Of a stretch of DNA of 64,000 nt, positions 20,586-30,477 are shown in pieces (position 1 is the stretch's first letter; each line of letters opens with the position of its first letter). A model generated the notes under the pieces. The model was given only the letters and a program-made list of their open reading frames with translations, made no database searches and was not told the origin of the DNA. The DNA lies in the NCBI RefSeq assembly GCF_029309835.1, contig NZ_JARJHL010000010.1, positions 62,001 through 126,000 of the forward strand, in the 5' to 3' direction. The position numbers were made by a program, and so were the translations under genes. The DNA comes from Paracoccus sp. DMF-8. GTDB taxonomy: Bacteria > Pseudomonadota > Alphaproteobacteria > Rhodobacterales > Rhodobacteraceae.

Positions 20586-21879
20586 TCAGCGCTGGTTCAC
20601 GGGGGTATAGTCGCGACGCGCAGCACCCATATACAACTGGCGCGGGCGGCCGATCTTGTTCTGCGGATCGTTCAGCATTTCCTTCCACTGGGCGACCCAG
20701 CCCACCGTCCGCGAGATCGCAAAGATCGGCGTGAACATCGAGGTCGGGAAACCCATCGCCTCCAGAATGATGCCGGAATAGAAATCGACGTTCGGATACA
20801 GCTTTTTGGAAACGAAATATTCGTCCTCCAGCGCGATCCGTTCCAGTTCCCTGGCGACCTTCAGGGTTTCGTTGTCATGGATGCCCAGCAGGTCCAGAAC
20901 CTCATCCGCGGACTGTTTCATCACCTTGGCGCGCGGGTCGAAGTTCTTGTAGACGCGGTGGCCGAAACCCATCAGGCGGAAGGGATCGTCCTTGTCCTTG
21001 GCCTTGGCGATATATTCGGGGATGCGGTCGACGGTGCCGATCTGGCGCAGCATTTCCAGACAGGCCTGGTTGGCGCCGCCATGTGCCGGGCCCCACAGGC
21101 AGGCGATGCCCGCCGCGATACAGGCAAAGGGGTTGGCGCCCGACGAGCCCGCCAGACGCACGGTCGAGGGTCGAGGCGTTCTGTTCATGATCCGCATGCA
21201 GCATCATGATGCGGTCCATCGCCTTGGCCAGAATCGGCGAGACGACATATTCCTCGGTCGGGACGGCAAAGCACATGCGCAGGAAATTCGACGCATAATC
21301 AAGGTCGTTGCGCGGATAGACCATCGGCTGACCCGGGAGATACTTGTAGGCCATGGCGGCGATGGTCGGCAGTTTCGCGATCAGGCGGATCGCCGCGACC
21401 TCGCGCTGCCAGGGGTCGTTAATATCGGTCAGATCGTGGTAGAATGCCGACATCGCGCCGACGACGCCGACCATGGTCGCCATCGGATGCGCATCGCGGC
21501 GGAAGCCGCGAAAGAAGTTGTGCATCTGTTCATGCACCATCGTGTGACGGGTCACGCGACGGTCGAAATCGGCCATCTGTTCCGCATTCGGCAATTCGCC
21601 GTAAAGCAGCAGGAAGCTGGTTTCCAGATGGTTGGAATTCGCGGCCAGCTGTTCGATCGGATAGCCGCGATACCACAGCTCGCCCTTGTCGCCGTCGATA
21701 TAGGTGATCGAGGATTCGCAGGACGCGGTCGAGGTAAAGCCGGGGTCGAAGGTGAAGACATCGGCCTCGCCATCCAGTTTGCGGATGTCGATCGCATCGG
21801 GGCCGACAGTCGGCGACAGCACGGGCAGGTCGTAATCCTGGCCGTTGATATTGACCTTTGCCGATTTAGCATCTGCCAT
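20586..21879 (-). CDS. gltA: Citrate synthase, frameshifted
   Basis: First enzyme of the TCA cycle, about 430 residues, hexameric proteobacterial type. Conserved segments: [23 protein letters not shown] with the first active-site His, [12 protein letters not shown] with the second His, and the C-terminal [13 protein letters not shown]-to-CCC insertion at about 21170, in the codons for the NASTST segment, moves the last third into another frame. The protein is otherwise full length and the locus is the only citrate synthase visible here, so an assembly error is likely. Confidence 0.95.
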
Positions 21880-21932
21880 TCGGGGTTCCCTTTCGCCTGA
21901 AACCGGCCGAAGCCGGTGGGTGGATGGGGCGG

Positions 21933-23340
21933 TCAGCCCAACTGATCCTGTAGCCTGGCCAAGGTTTCTTCCCGGCCAAGCGCGGTCATCATGTCGAATA
22001 CACTGGGGGTCGATGTGCGACCGGCCAAAGCAGAGCGTAGCGGTGCGGCGATCTTGCCCAGGCCCAGGCCCTGCGCGTCGGTCACCGCCTTGGCATTCGC
22101 TTCCAGTTCGTCCCGCTGCCAGTTAGCATTCTGCAGCGCGGCAGTCAATTCTTTCAGCATACCACGGGATACCGAATCCAGCGCGGCCAGCGCTTTTTCC
22201 TCGATTGCGACGGGACGCTCGATCATCGCGAAATGGGCTTGGTCCAGCAATGCGGGCAGGGTTTTCGCCTTTTCCTTCAGCAGGGGCAGAATCGAGGCGC
22301 AAACGTGACAATTGCGTGCCGTTCAGCGCGGGCTGGCCGGTTTCCGCAAGAAGCGCGCCCAGTTCCGCGATCAGCGCGGCGTCATCCATCTGCGCGATAT
22401 GCCAGCCGCTGACATGTTCCAGCTTCTTGAAGTCCAGCCGCGCCGGGGCCTTGCCGATTCCGTCCAGATCGAACCAGTCGCGGGCCTGCGCGTCGGTGAA
22501 CAGCTCGTCATCGCCATGGCTCCAGCCAAGGCGGGCCAGATAGTTGCGCATCGCCGCCGCCGGATAGCCAAGCGCCGCATATTCATGCAGCCCGACCGCG
22601 CCGTGGCGTTTCGACGGCTTCTTGCCGTCGGTGCCGTGGATCAGGGGAATATGGGCGAAAACCGGGATATCCCAGCCCATCGCCTGATAGATCTGGATCT
22701 GGCGCGCGGCATTGGTCAGGTGGTCGTCGCCCCGGATGATATGCGTCACGCCCATGTCGTGATCGTCCACGACTACCGCATGCATATAGGTCGGTGTCCC
22801 GTCCGAACGCAGCAGCACCATGTCGTCCAGCTGGTCATTGGCAAAGGTCACATCGCCCTGCACCGCATCGCGCACGATGGTCTGGCCTGCGCGCGGCGCC
22901 TTCAGCCGGATGACATGGGGCGCATCGGGCCAGGTCGCGGGATCCGCGTCGCGCCAGGGCGACAGGAACAGGGTGCTGCGCCCCTCGGCCTTGGCGGATT
23001 CGCGAAACGAGGTGATTTCCTCGGGCGTCGAATAGCAGCGATAGGCGCTGCCGTTGGCCAGCATCTCCAGCGCGACTTCGGCATGGCGGTCGCGGCCTTC
23101 GAACTGGCTGACGGGGGTGCCGTTCCAGTCAAGACCCAGCCATTCCAGACCCTTCAAAATCGCCTCGGTTGCTTCGGGGGTGGAACGGGCGCGGTCGGTA
23201 TCCTCGATCCGCAGCAGGAATTTCCCGCCCCGGCCGCGTGCGAAAAGCCAGTTGAACAGTGCGGTGCGTGCGCCGCCGATATGAAGATAGCCGGTAGGGG
23301 AAGGGGCGAACCGGGTGACGACGGGCTTGTCTGCAGTCAT
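21933..23340 (-). CDS. gltX: Glutamyl-tRNA synthetase, frameshifted
   Basis: Charges tRNA-Glu; about 468 residues. The HIGH-type motif is in [12 protein letters not shown], and the KMSKS-type motif is [11 protein letters not shown]. One extra base near 22299, after QLSRLR, shifts the anticodon-binding domain, which continues [12 protein letters not shown] and ends LARLQDQLG. Alphaproteobacteria often carry two GltX forms, one of which misacylates tRNA-Gln; this sequence alone does not say which this is. A tRNA-Glu gene is elsewhere in the window at 47052. Confidence 0.93.
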
Positions 23341-23458
23341 TTGGGCCTTGTGGGGTAGCGGCGGGGATCTCGCAGAGGGCGTTAACCATCTGGTAACTCC
23401 TGCCTGTCAAACTCGGCGCAAAAATACGCATATCGTGGGCGAAGGACAAGGATAAGGC

Positions 23459-25755
23459 GTGACATCGGTTGCCGAACCGTTAACGGGGCACATCCCGGCT
23501 GCCAAAAGTGGCAGGGCGCAGGCGCCTGCGCGGGTGGTGCCTCGGGTGTCGCAGATCACAAGGGCGGGCTTTGTGGTCTGGGTGCCGTTCTGGCTGGCGG
23601 TCGGGATCGGGCTGTGGTTTTCGCTGCAGCAGGAACCGGGGCCGGCCTTTTACGCCGCCGTGTCGCTGGTGTTTCTTCTGGCGCTGGCCGGGGCTGTTCT
23701 GCCCCGTTTCGTGCGGTTTTTGCCTGACGACCGGGCGGGTTCAGATCAGATCATCCTGGGCTGTTTCGTGGTCTGCCTGGTCACGGGCGGCGCGCTGCTG
23801 GCCGGGCTGCGGTCGCATATGGTTGCCGCCCCGGTGATGACCTACCGCTATTATGGCCCGGTCGAGGGGCGGGTGGTGATGATCGACCGCTCGGCCCGCG
23901 ACCAGGTCGAGAATCACGCTGGACCATGTGGTTTTGCGCCATACCGCCCCGTCGCGCACGCCGGAAAAGGTGCGGATTTCCCTGATGGGAACAGCGAATG
24001 CGCCCGCGCCGGATGTGCCGGAACCGGGCGAGCATGTCATGCTGACCGCGCATCTGGGGCCGCCGCCCGGCCGTCCGAACCGGGCGGTTTCGATTTTCGG
24101 CGCAATGCCTGGTTCCGAAAGCCTTGGGGCGGTGGAGCTATACCCGCACGCCGATCCTGCGCGCAGGCCCGGCGCAACGGGGCGGCACGATGGCGCTGCA
24201 CCGGCTGCGTATGCAGCTGTCGCAGGCCATGCAGGACCGCATCGGGGGGCAGGCGGGGGCGGTGGCTGCGGCGCTGATGACCGGCGACCGCTCGGGCATT
24301 GCCGAGGCTACGAATGAGGTCATGCGGATTTCCAGCCTCTACCACATCATCTCGATTTCCGGGCTGCATATGACGATGCTCGCGGCTTTCGTCTATGGCA
24401 CGCTGCGTTTTTTTGGGGTGTGCGTGGTCGCGGTGATGGCGCATCTGCGCGGCGGCCCGATGGCGCCACCCTTGCACAAGATCGCGGCGGGGGGCGCGAT
24501 TCTGGCCTCGGCGGGGTATCTGTGGCTGTCGGGGGGCGGGGTCGCGACGGAACGCGCCTTCATCATGGTTGCGGTCATGCTGTTCGCGATTCTGGTCGAC
24601 ATGCGGGCGATTTCCCTGCGCACCGTCGCCATCGCCGCCGTGATCGTCCTTGTTCTGGGCCCCGAGGCCCTGACGACGCCCGGTTTCCAGATGAGCTTTG
24701 CCGCGACCGTGGTGCTGGTCCTGATGTCCCATCCCTGGCGCGCGGTTTCGGCCCATCTGCCGCGATGGAGCCATGCGATCCTGCTGCTGTTCCTGACCTC
24801 TGTCTTTGCGGGGCTGGCGACCGGTCCGCTGGCTGCGGCGCAATTCGGGCGGATCGCACCCTATGGGCTCCTAGCCAATGCGCTGGTCGTGCCGGTGATG
24901 GGGGCTTTCGTGATGAACATGGGCGTGATCGCCCTGTTTCTGGCGCCTTTCGGGCTGGAGGGAATCTCGCTGTGGGTCATGGGGCTGGGCACGACATGGA
25001 TGCTGTGGGTCGCCGAATGGATCGCGGGCTGGAATGGCGCGGACCTGCTGGTGCCCCTGCCGCCCGGCCCGGTCCTGCCGCTGATCGGCACCGGCCTGAT
25101 GCTGACGACATTGACAGCGCGCAGGATGTGGCGCTGGCGCGGATGCCGGCTGCCCGCACCGGTGTTTTCGGTTGGAATTCTGATGCTTGCCGCGGGTTTC
25201 ATGATCTGGATCGGCGCCCGCCGTCCCGATGTCCTGATCTCGGCGCAGGGTGATGCGGTGGGCATCATGACCCCGGCGGGGCGAGCCATGTCCAAGGAAA
25301 GCGGCGGTGCCTTTCACGCCGAAAACTGGCTGGCCGATGACGGGGATGCCGCCAGCCAGGCGCGTTCCGCCGCACGACCGGGGCCGGACCCGTTATGGCA
25401 GGGACCGCGCAACCGGCGCAGCGCGATGGTCGATGCTGGCGGGCAGGCGTTGCGCTTTGTCCACGCCACAGGGAAATCCGCGCCGGATGCCGCGACTGCA
25501 GCCTGCGGCCCCGCGACCGTCGTGATTGTGGATGACCGCGCCGGGCAATCCGGCGATGCCGCATGCCTGCTGCTGGACCTGTCCATCCTGCAGCAAAGCG
25601 GCGCGATCGCGATCTGGTTCGACCGGGGGCGCCCGGTCGTTGCCACGACGGCCCAACGCGGCGGAAGCCGCGACTGGTCACCCGGTCAACCGGGTGCAGG
25701 ACGGGCTTTGGCGGCGGGAATGATGGCGGCGTTAACCGCATCTTCAGGAAATTGA
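23459..25755 (+). CDS. comEC: ComEC/Rec2-family DNA-uptake channel, several frameshifts
   Basis: Large inner-membrane protein of about 765 residues that passes single-stranded DNA during transformation; in Rhodobacter it is used by cells receiving gene transfer agent DNA. Start is GTG at 23459 after AAGGACAAGGATAAGG. Two or three N-terminal helices lead to an OB-like region, then the Competence core with HIISISGLHMTML, GFQMSFAATVVL and many helices. The C-terminal 200 residues replace or degrade the usual metallo-beta-lactamase domain (no HxHxDH seen). At least three indels lie between 23900 and 24130. The rest is open. Confidence 0.88.
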
Positions 25756-25818
25756 TGAAATAAAAGGGAAATGGATTATCCCTTTCCTTTCGAAAGGGTC
25801 AGCAAGAACGGCAGTTTC

Positions 25819-26391
25819 ATGCATGGTATGGTCAATCGCTCGATCGAGCATTTCCTGCGCGCGACCTATGGCGACGCCATCTGGCATGAAATCGCGCAGG
25901 CGGGCGGGATTGATGCCGCTGGCTTCAACGGGATGCGTCAATATCCGGATGACATCACCCAGGCCATGCTGCAGGCGGCCAGCGCAACCCTGGGGAAAAC
26001 GGCTTGCGACATTCTGGAAGATACCGGCGCCTGGCTTGTGCAGATCGAGGCGATGCGCCGCCTGCTGCGTTTCAGCGGCGGCAAATTCTCTGAATTCGTC
26101 CTTGCGCTGGAAGAATTGCCGGCGCGTGCGCGTCTGGTGCTGCCCGACCTTGAAATCCCGCCCCTGATGGTCGCCCAGATCGAACCCGACGTTTACCGTA
26201 TCTACGGGGAGGGTTGGGGCGGGCTGCTCTGGATCGTTTCCGGGGCGCTGCGTGGCATGGCCGATGATTACGGGGTGCTTGCCCTGATCGAAGCGGGCGG
26301 CGCCGGCGTCGAAATGCGCGTCCTGATGCAGGAATATACCCAGGGCCGCCCCTTTGCTTTCGCGCCCGCGACGATATCGGGGCAGGGATGA
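25819..26391 (+). CDS. H-NOX-like (heme NO-binding) domain protein with degenerate heme site
   Basis: 190 residues covering one H-NOX domain. The start at 25819 (MHGMVNRSIEHFLRATYG) matches the canonical H-NOX N-terminus. The body follows the family through QAASATLGK, EDTGAWLV, LLRFSGGKFSEF and VLPDLEIP. At the position of the proximal heme histidine the sequence is EELPARARL, so His appears replaced by Pro101. In the YxSxR propionate motif Tyr126 is kept but Ser and Arg are Ile128 and Gly130. It may bind heme poorly or not at all. It overlaps the diguanylate cyclase by ATGA, so the two probably work together. Confidence 0.82.
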   Translation: MHGMVNRSIEHFLRATYGDAIWHEIAQAGGIDAAGFNGMRQYPDDITQAMLQAASATLGKTACDILEDTGAWLVQIEAMRRLLRFSGGKFSEFVLALEELPARARLVLPDLEIPPLMVAQIEPDVYRIYGEGWGGLLWIVSGALRGMADDYGVLALIEAGGAGVEMRVLMQEYTQGRPFAFAPATISGQG

Positions 26392-27401
26392 GCGGGATGG
26401 TTTCCATCAGCTTCGACTGCGTCGCGCGCCTGCTGCCGATGGCGCTGCACCTGGGACCAGAGGGCGCGATCCATCACGCGGGGGCGACGATGCGCCGTCT
26501 GATCCCGGGGCGAAGCCATTTCAACCACGCCTTCATGATCGACAGGCCGCGCGACGTGACCGATGGTTTCGCCGGGCTGGCGCAGGATCTGCCCGATATC
26601 AGCCGGTTTTTCCTGCGCCTGCGCGATCATCCCGGCACGGTGCTGCGCGGACATGGCATCCGCCTGCAGGACGGGGGGATTGTGCTGAACCTCGGCTTTG
26701 GCGTGGGGCTGCCCGATGCCGTGCGGCAGTTTTCGCTGACCGATACCGATTTTACGCCCGCCGATCTCGCGATGGAGCTGTTGTTTCTGCATGAGGCGAA
26801 CACGGCCGTGCAAAAAGAACTCGCGAATTTCAACCAGCACACGGAAAACGCCCGCCGCGTCGCCGAGATGCAGGCCTATACTGATTCGCTGACCGGGGTG
26901 AACAACCGCCGGGGGTTCGAGATGGCCTTGGAAATTGCCGTGCGGCAGGCGGAACAGATGAAATTTTCGATAGCGCATCTGGATCTCGATCATTTCAAAG
27001 AGGTCAATGACAGGCTGGGACACGCCGCGGGCGATGAGGTGTTGCAGCGCGTCGCCGCGATCCTGCGCGAGGAAACCCGGGCGACCGACACGGTGTCGCG
27101 GATCGGCGGCGATGAGTTCACGCTGATTCTGGCCGCGCCGCGCGGTTCGGAACAGCTGCGCAAATTCGGCGAGCGCATCATCGCGCGCATCGAACGGCCC
27201 ATGATGGTGATGGGGCGGGAAATCCGGATTTCGGTCAGTATGGGGATCACCGAATCCACCCATTATGCTAGGGCGGATGCGGCGCAGATGTTGCTTGACG
27301 CGGATAGGGCGCTTTATGCGGCGAAAAACGCCGGTCGCGGGTGCGTGGTCCTGTTTCGGGACTGTCCTTGCACCGGCGCGAAACCGGATGTGATCCGATG
27401 A
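26388..27401 (+). CDS. HNOBA-type sensor diguanylate cyclase
   Basis: 337 residues. The N-terminal part (about 1-130) resembles the HNOBA domain that pairs with H-NOX proteins. A helical signalling linker (FLHEANTAVQKELANFNQH) leads to the GGDEF domain. The active-site GGDEF is intact at residues 240-244, so it should make cyclic di-GMP from GTP. An RxxD inhibitory site (RATD) lies five residues before it, implying product inhibition. It is translationally coupled to the H-NOX-like gene. Similar H-NOX/cyclase pairs control biofilm in relatives such as Dinoroseobacter. No signal peptide or membrane segment. Confidence 0.9.
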   Translation: MSGMVSISFDCVARLLPMALHLGPEGAIHHAGATMRRLIPGRSHFNHAFMIDRPRDVTDGFAGLAQDLPDISRFFLRLRDHPGTVLRGHGIRLQDGGIVLNLGFGVGLPDAVRQFSLTDTDFTPADLAMELLFLHEANTAVQKELANFNQHTENARRVAEMQAYTDSLTGVNNRRGFEMALEIAVRQAEQMKFSIAHLDLDHFKEVNDRLGHAAGDEVLQRVAAILREETRATDTVSRIGGDEFTLILAAPRGSEQLRKFGERIIARIERPMMVMGREIRISVSMGITESTHYARADAAQMLLDADRALYAAKNAGRGCVVLFRDCPCTGAKPDVIR

Positions 27402-28451
27402 TTACCCGCCCCAGGTCCGCTCCAACACATTCAGCCAGTTCCGCCAGGCGATCTTTTCGACAAGTTCCGTGCCATAGCCATGGGCCAGCATCGCATCGAC
27501 CAGGTTTTGCAGGCTGGCCGCATCCGCCAGATCGCGCGGCATCAGCGCGCCATCGAAATCCGACCCCAAGGCCACACCGTCCTCACCCAGAATGGCAAGC
27601 ATATGATCAAGGTGACGCAGCATGATATCAAAGCCTGCAAAGGCCAGACGCTTGCCATCGGGGCGCAGAAACCCCGAGGCATAGTTCAGCCCCACCAGCC
27701 CGTGCGATTCCGCGATGACCCCAAGCTGCCGGTCGGTCAGGTTGCGCGAACTGGCCGAAACGGCATGCGCGCAGGAATGGCTGGCGACCAGCGGAGCATC
27801 GGAAAGCCGGGCGATGTCGTCGAACCCGGATTCGTTCAGGTGGGACAGGTCCAGCATGATCCGCAGCCCGTTGCATTCGCGGACCAGATCCTTGCCGGCA
27901 TCGGTCAGCCCCGGCCCGGTATCGGGCGAGGAGGGAAAGGCAAAGGGGACGCCATGGCCGTAGCGCGTCGGACGCGACCAGACCGGCCCAAGCGAACGCA
28001 GACCCATCGCATGCCACAGATGCAGGGCATCCAGATCGGCAATCGGCTCGGCCCCTTCGATATGCATGACGGCCGCGATCAGCCCGGCATCCTTTGCCGC
28101 GCGGATATCTGCGGCCGTATGGCAGAGTTTCAGGGTTCCGGTCCGCTCCATCGCCATCAGATTGGCGGCCTGCGCCAGCGCGTGGGGCAGGGATTCGGCG
28201 CTGCCGACCGGGTCCGGCAGGTCCATGGCAAAGGGCGGATTTTCCATCAGCGCGACGGCTGCCGCGTCGTTCGGCCCTTCGGGGGACGGGGTCCAGATGG
28301 CGAAAAAACCGCCCATCATCCCGCCCGCCTTCAGGCGCGGAAGGTCCATGTGACCGGTCCCGTCGCCGCTCAGCCACAGCGCGTCCCGCGCCTTGCCCGC
28401 TGCCACCATGCGTTGCAGGAAATCGTTGTGGCCGTCGAAGACCGGTATCAT
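27402..28451 (-). CDS. Peptidase M19 (renal dipeptidase-like) membrane-dipeptidase family
   Basis: 349-residue zinc dipeptidase. The first metal motif is FDGHNDF at the extreme N-terminus, the bridging Glu is in MHIEGAEP, and later histidines occur in LDLSHLNESG and ASHSCAHAV. The C-terminal Asp is in ALGSDFDGA. No signal peptide is visible, so this member appears cytoplasmic. The family hydrolyses dipeptides, including D-amino-acid-containing ones in some bacteria. Converges with the diguanylate cyclase with no gap between stops (27401/27402). Confidence 0.92.
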   Translation of the reverse strand: MIPVFDGHNDFLQRMVAAGKARDALWLSGDGTGHMDLPRLKAGGMMGGFFAIWTPSPEGPNDAAAVALMENPPFAMDLPDPVGSAESLPHALAQAANLMAMERTGTLKLCHTAADIRAAKDAGLIAAVMHIEGAEPIADLDALHLWHAMGLRSLGPVWSRPTRYGHGVPFAFPSSPDTGPGLTDAGKDLVRECNGLRIMLDLSHLNESGFDDIARLSDAPLVASHSCAHAVSASSRNLTDRQLGVIAESHGLVGLNYASGFLRPDGKRLAFAGFDIMLRHLDHMLAILGEDGVALGSDFDGALMPRDLADAASLQNLVDAMLAHGYGTELVEKIAWRNWLNVLERTWGG

Positions 28452-28995
28452 CGCAAAGTCCTTTCAATCCGACCCGCCGGAAGATGCGACCTTTGCCAGC
28501 GCGCCGCAACCCTTGAACGTCCTCATCCGGGCCGGGGCCGGGTTATCTCATGGGCGAAGTTCCTTGTCGTTCGATCCGTGGGGTTTCGGCCGGGTTCGTG
28601 CGGCAAATGGCACAGGGTTCGGAACTGTCGAATGTCATGGGACCGGTGCGCAGCGCAATGAGGTTGCGGTGGCGTCGAGATTCCGGTGGCGTCTTGGCCA
28701 TCAAGGCCCCCGTTCCGGGTCCCTGGTCGCGGAAACACGCCAAGGGGCAGGGCGTTGGGGACGAAAGCGGCTCCGACTTCGGCCAGTATCGCAGAAATCG
28801 GCTGGATTGCCGGGCTATTGTGGGGCGAGGCAAATATCCAACCTGCGCCAAGGGGGCAAACCGGGCAAGGCCCGGCGCATTTTCCATGACCGCGATGCGG
28901 ATATCGGGGTCTGCGCGGTGTGGGCGGATGTGACGGCATATCCGGCCGCGTCGCCCCGGCGCGTCATTTCGCCGGGGCTGTTGGTTATCGGGGGC
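28452..28995. other. Intergenic stretch without a supported gene
   Basis: 544 bases between the divergently placed dipeptidase start and the metQ end. Open frames exist on both strands (for example 28543-28887 minus) but their predicted proteins look like high-GC random translation: many Pro and Arg, no recognisable domain, and no ribosome site. An inverted repeat CCCCGGCG / CGCCGGGG at 28954-28977 lies just beyond the metQ stop and could be a weak terminator, though it has no T-run. Confidence 0.5.
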
Positions 28996-29778
28996 TTACC
29001 AGGCGGGAATGACGGCGCCTTTGTACTCCTCCTCGATGAAGGATTTCACCTCGGGGGAATGATAGGCCTCGACCAGTTGGGCGACCCAGGGGGCGTTTTC
29101 ATCGGCCTTGCGCACGACGATGACGTTGGCATAGGGGCTGTCGGCATCCTCGATGGCGATGGCGTCCTCTTGCGGGTTCAGACCGGCGTCCAGCGCGTAG
29201 TTGGTGTTGATGATCGCGATATCGGCATCGGGCAGCGAACGCGGCAGTTGCGCGGCCTCGAGTTCAAGGAATTCCAGCTTTTTGGCGTTTTCGGTGATAT
29301 CCAGCGGGGTCGGGATCAGACCGGTGCCGTCCTTCAGCGTGATCAGCCCCTTGGCCTGCAGCAGCAGCAGGGCGCGGCCGCCGTTGGTCGGGTCGTTCGG
29401 GATCGCGACCTTGGCGCCATCGGGCAGTTCGTCCAGCGATTTCAGCGTTTCGGCATAGATGCCCATCGGCGTGGTGATGGTTTTCGCCACCGTGACCAGC
29501 TCAAAGCCGCGATCGGCGATCTGCTGGTCCAGATAGGGCTGGTGCTGGAAGCTGTTGGCATTCAGGTCGCCGTCGTTCAGCGCCTGATTGGGCACGACGT
29601 AATCGGTGAATTCGATCACCTCGATGTTCAGGCCCTTTTCGGCGGCGATGGGGGCGACCTTTTCCATGATCTCGGCATGTTCACCAACCGAGACGCCGAC
29701 CTTGATATCCTCGGCCGAGGCCATGCCGGCAGCCAGAGCGATGGCGGCGGTCAGGGTTGCAAAGCGAAGCTTTTTCAT
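28996..29778 (-). CDS. metQ: Methionine ABC transporter substrate-binding protein
   Basis: 260 residues. Signal peptide MKKLRFATLTAAIALAAGMASA is cleaved before EDI; there is no lipobox cysteine, so unlike E. coli MetQ it is not a lipoprotein. The NlpA-family core is clear: GVSVGEHAEIMEKVAP, SFQHQPYLDQQ, KVAIPNDPTNGGRALLLLQ and NTNYALDAGL. It captures methionine (often D-methionine too) in the periplasm. Third gene of metN-metI-metQ. Confidence 0.93.
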   Translation of the reverse strand: MKKLRFATLTAAIALAAGMASAEDIKVGVSVGEHAEIMEKVAPIAAEKGLNIEVIEFTDYVVPNQALNDGDLNANSFQHQPYLDQQIADRGFELVTVAKTITTPMGIYAETLKSLDELPDGAKVAIPNDPTNGGRALLLLQAKGLITLKDGTGLIPTPLDITENAKKLEFLELEAAQLPRSLPDADIAIINTNYALDAGLNPQEDAIAIEDADSPYANVIVVRKADENAPWVAQLVEAYHSPEVKSFIEEEYKGAVIPAW

Positions 29779-29802
29779 CTGCTTATCTCCTGTGATGAAA
29801 GC

Positions 29803-30477
29803 TCAGCGGCCGCGATTGCGCGGCGCGCGTTTGTCGAATCGGGCGGCGATCCATTCGCCAAGCGATTGCACGATCTGGACCAAGACGATCAGGATGATGA
29901 CGACGGCGGCCATCACCTCGGGCATGAAACGCTGATAGCCGTAACGGATGCCCAGATCGCCCAGACCCTTGCCGCCGACCGCGCCGACCATCGCCGAATA
30001 GCCGATCAGGCTGACCACGGCGAGCGTCAGGCCCAGCACGATCCCCGGCATCGCCTCGGGGACCAGAACCTTGCGCACGATCTGGCCGGGTGTGGCGCCC
30101 ATGGCGCGGGCGGCCTCGATCAGGCCGCCGTCGACCTCGCGGATCGAGGCTTCGACCAGCCGGGCGATAAAGGGGGCGGCGGCGATGGTCAGGGGGACGA
30201 TGGCGGCGGTCGTGCCGATGGATGTGCCCGCGATCCAGCGCGTGAACGGGATGATCGCCACGACCAGAATGATGAAGGGGGTCGAGCGCGCGGCATTGGC
30301 CACCAGCCCAAGCGCGGCGTTCAGCGCGGGGGCGGAAAACAGCTCTCCCCGGCGCGAGGTGGCCAGAAAGACGCCAAGCGGGCCGCCGATCAGCGTGCCG
30401 AACAGCGACGACATGGCCACCATATACAGGGTCTGCAGCGTCGAATCCCACAACAGCGCGATCAGGTTAGCCGACAT
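29803..30477 (-). CDS. metI: Methionine ABC transporter permease
   Basis: 224-residue MetI-type permease with five to six membrane helices. The EAA-loop region reads IEAARAMGATPGQIVRKVLVPEA and family motifs include LVANAARSTPFIILVVAIIPFTR. The ATG at 30477 was preferred over the upstream TTG because AGAGGTG lies about 8 bases before it. It overlaps the end of metN by 11 bases, so the two are translationally coupled. Delivers methionine across the inner membrane. Confidence 0.93.
   Translation of the reverse strand: MSANLIALLWDSTLQTLYMVAMSSLFGTLIGGPLGVFLATSRRGELFSAPALNAALGLVANAARSTPFIILVVAIIPFTRWIAGTSIGTTAAIVPLTIAAAPFIARLVEASIREVDGGLIEAARAMGATPGQIVRKVLVPEAMPGIVLGLTLAVVSLIGYSAMVGAVGGKGLGDLGIRYGYQRFMPEVMAAVVIILIVLVQIVQSLGEWIAARFDKRAPRNRGR

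Noticed and set aside
28543-28887. 114-codon frame between the dipeptidase and metQ
   Set aside because: No recognisable domain or start signal; composition looks like chance translation of GC-rich DNA.
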